DNA from: an uncultured Erysipelotrichaceae bacterium
Lineage (GTDB): Bacteria > Bacillota_I > Bacilli_A > Erysipelotrichales > Erysipelotrichaceae
Assembly: GCA_937874965.1 (NCBI GenBank)
Contig: CALNCD010000214.1
Span: 1 to 6,801 of the forward strand
Length of the DNA: 6,801 nucleotides
Direction of reading: 5' to 3'
The notes below the pieces were generated by a model. It did not search any database. It saw nothing but the letters and a program-made list of their open reading frames with translations, and had not been told where the DNA came from. Both the position numbers and the translations under genes were made by a program. Below are positions 5,287 to 6,801 of this stretch, in pieces. How positions within the stretch are numbered: the stretch's first letter is position 1; the number at the start of each line of letters is the position of its first letter.

Positions 5287-6792
5287 ATGAATGTAAAAGA
5301 AATTATTCCAGCGATTCAAGCCATTGAAGAAAATCGTAATATTTCCAAGGAAGTGGTTGTTGAGGCACTGAAAGAAGCATTGGCTAAGGCGTATCGGAAG
5401 CAGATTGATGTGCTTGATGCACTCATCAGTGTCGATATTGATGATGTCAGCGGTGATGTTCATCTTTATCAGGAATACACTGTTGTCAATGAAGTTGAGG
5501 ACGATGAACTCGAAATATCATTGGAGGATGCACGTAAACGGTATGAATCGATTCAGATCGGTGAAATTTACCGTGTCGCCCAGGATATCGATGGACTGGG
5601 TCGGGCTGCTGCATTATTGGCGAAAAATGTGATGAAGCAAAAGATCCGTGAGGCTGAGAAGCAAGGGGTCTATGATGAATACATCGATAAGCTGGATGAG
5701 ATGGTTCTTGGTATGATTGAAAGCGTTGAGGATAAGTTTGTGGTTATCAACCTTGGTAAGACGCTGGCAATGATGCCTAAGGCCGGTCAAATTCCAGGTG
5801 AACGTTATGTTGAAGGGCAGACTATCCGGGTTGTAATTACCGAAGTCAATAAGGATACCAAGGGAGCGCAGGTTCTCGTATCCCGTTCTGATGCGAAACT
5901 TGTCAAGCGTTTGTTTGAGAAGGAAGTTCCTGAGATTTTCCAGGGGATTGTTGAAATCAAGGCTATTGCCCGGGAAGCAGGCGAACGGACAAAGATGGCT
6001 GTTCATTCGTATGATCCTGATGTGGATCCGATCGGTGCTTGTATTGGACCGCGTGGAACGCGTGTCCAGGTTGTGATTGAGGAGCTGAAGGGCGAGAAAA
6101 TTGATATTTTCGAATGGAGTGATAATCCAATCGAGCTGATTCGAAATTCATTGGCACCTGCTTTGGTTGTTGCCGTTTATCCAAGCGGTGAGAAGAATGG
6201 GTTAGTGGTGATTGTCGATGATAGTCAATTGTCTTTGGCAATCGGTAAGAAGGGTAAGAATGCGCGTCTTGCTGTTCGTTTGACGGGTCATCGCATTGAT
6301 ATCAAGTCCAAGTCTGATGCAGTCGAACAGGGTATTGATTACACTGCTCTGATGAGTGCCTATGAGGCCGAGATTGAGCGTAAGAAGGTTCAGAAGGAAA
6401 TTGATGCTGCAATGGCAAAACAGGAGGCTTTGATCAAGGCTCGTGAAGCTGAACAGGAAAGTGCTGAAACGATTGTTGAAGCAGAAGTTGCACCTGTCAT
6501 TGAAGCGGAAGCTGTTTCTGAACTTGAAGAAACACCGGTTGAAGAACCTGCGGAAACTGTTCTGGAGGCTGAGCCTGAATTGGAAGAACAAGAGAGCAAT
6601 ATCGAACAGGAAGTGGTCAAGAAGCGGGTCAAGAAGGAACTTAAGCCGCGTACTGATTATGTCTCCAAGTTTGAAACGTTGGCTGAGGCCAAGAAAACCG
6701 GCGATATACAGGCTGCTCGTCCAAAACGTAAGCCGAGCCGTGATGATGAAGAAAAGAAGAAGGAAGAGCCACAGGCTGTCTTTGATCTTTGA
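5287..6792 (+). CDS. nusA: Transcription elongation/termination factor NusA with long charged C-terminal extension
   Basis: RNA polymerase-associated factor that modulates pausing, intrinsic termination and antitermination. Order of domains: N-terminal polymerase-binding domain (about 1-125, with NISKEVVVEALKEALAKAYRK), S1 domain (about 135-200, MVLGMIESVEDKFVVINLG), KH1 with GPRG at 254-257 after DPDVDPIGACI, and KH2 with GKKG at 320-323 after QLSLAI. The conserved core ends near residue 352 (HRIDIKSKSDA). Bacillus subtilis NusA stops about there (371 residues), whereas this protein runs to 501. The extra part is a charged helix (about 355-395), a Glu/Ala/Pro/Val-rich acidic stretch (about 395-445), and a Lys/Arg-rich tail containing DYVSKFETLAEA and ending AVFDL. 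It does not look like the paired helical repeats of the E. coli NusA C-terminus. The start at ATG 5287 has only a weak AAAGG at 5272-5276, consistent with coupling to rimP 5 nt upstream. Confidence 0.96.
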   Translation: MNVKEIIPAIQAIEENRNISKEVVVEALKEALAKAYRKQIDVLDALISVDIDDVSGDVHLYQEYTVVNEVEDDELEISLEDARKRYESIQIGEIYRVAQDIDGLGRAAALLAKNVMKQKIREAEKQGVYDEYIDKLDEMVLGMIESVEDKFVVINLGKTLAMMPKAGQIPGERYVEGQTIRVVITEVNKDTKGAQVLVSRSDAKLVKRLFEKEVPEIFQGIVEIKAIAREAGERTKMAVHSYDPDVDPIGACIGPRGTRVQVVIEELKGEKIDIFEWSDNPIELIRNSLAPALVVAVYPSGEKNGLVVIVDDSQLSLAIGKKGKNARLAVRLTGHRIDIKSKSDAVEQGIDYTALMSAYEAEIERKKVQKEIDAAMAKQEALIKAREAEQESAETIVEAEVAPVIEAEAVSELEETPVEEPAETVLEAEPELEEQESNIEQEVVKKRVKKELKPRTDYVSKFETLAEAKKTGDIQAARPKRKPSRDDEEKKKEEPQAVFDL

Positions 6793-6801
6793 TCTTTGAT
6801 C
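6781..6801 (+). repeat. Three tandem copies of TTTGATC across the nusA stop codon
   Basis: Three perfect head-to-tail copies of the 7-mer TTTGATC fill the last 21 bases of the window. The first two encode the end of NusA (Phe-Asp-Leu-stop, TGA at 6790-6792), and the remainder is downstream. Further copies could lie past the window edge. Loss of the third copy would leave the protein unchanged. Confidence 0.75.

Noticed and set aside
6202..6591. Antisense frames opposite nusA
   Set aside because: They are Phe/Ser/Asn-rich mirror translations of conserved NusA codons with no family features.
6443..6799. 118-codon open frame overlapping the 3' end of nusA on the + strand
   Set aside because: It is the shifted reading of the Glu/Lys-rich NusA tail, giving a Lys/Leu/Arg-rich nonsense protein without a ribosome binding site or recognisable motif.
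1..6801. CRISPR array, transposon, tRNA or rRNA genes
   Set aside because: No spaced repeats, transposase motifs, terminal inverted repeats or RNA-gene-like segments were seen; nearly all bases are accounted for by five coding regions.

Overview
The window looks like a chromosomal segment of a low-to-mid GC Gram-positive bacterium (Bacillota). It carries the 3' half of polC, the replicative DNA polymerase III alpha of Gram-positive type, followed later by rimP and nusA. That order is known from Bacillus-type genomes, where polC is normally followed directly by rimP (ylxS) and nusA. TGA is used as a stop and tryptophan is TGG, so this is not a Mycoplasma-type code. The long C-terminal extension on NusA and the gene content would fit an Erysipelotrichia-like lineage, but that is only a weak guess from the sequence alone.

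Layout, all on the + strand: (1) 1-2058, the C-terminal 685 codons of polC, including the palm with its catalytic aspartates, a four-cysteine zinc site, the fingers and a C-terminal clamp-binding-like peptide. (2) 2072-4654, a tight three-gene cassette. It encodes a divergent NifS-like cysteine desulfurase, an 88-residue cytoplasmic thioredoxin-like protein (4-nt overlap with the gene before), and a signal-peptide protein (17-nt overlap) that fuses an extracytoplasmic thioredoxin/glutaredoxin-type domain to a six-helix CcdA/DsbD-type membrane domain. (3) 4655-4816, an intergenic region with a convincing sigma-A-type promoter and a 9-bp leader hairpin. (4) 4817-5281 rimP and 5287-6792 nusA, which start the ribosome-maturation/transcription operon. 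A three-copy 7-bp tandem repeat spans the nusA stop codon and reaches the window end.

The genes at the two edges are ordinary core information-processing genes. The unusual part is the cassette between polC and rimP. Read together, its last two genes form a re-partitioned DsbD-like relay: cytoplasmic thioredoxin, membrane cysteine pair, extracytoplasmic CxxC domain. The first gene supplies a PLP-dependent sulfur-mobilising enzyme. With no terminator visible between polC and the end of the cassette, all four genes are probably one transcript, while rimP-nusA has its own promoter.
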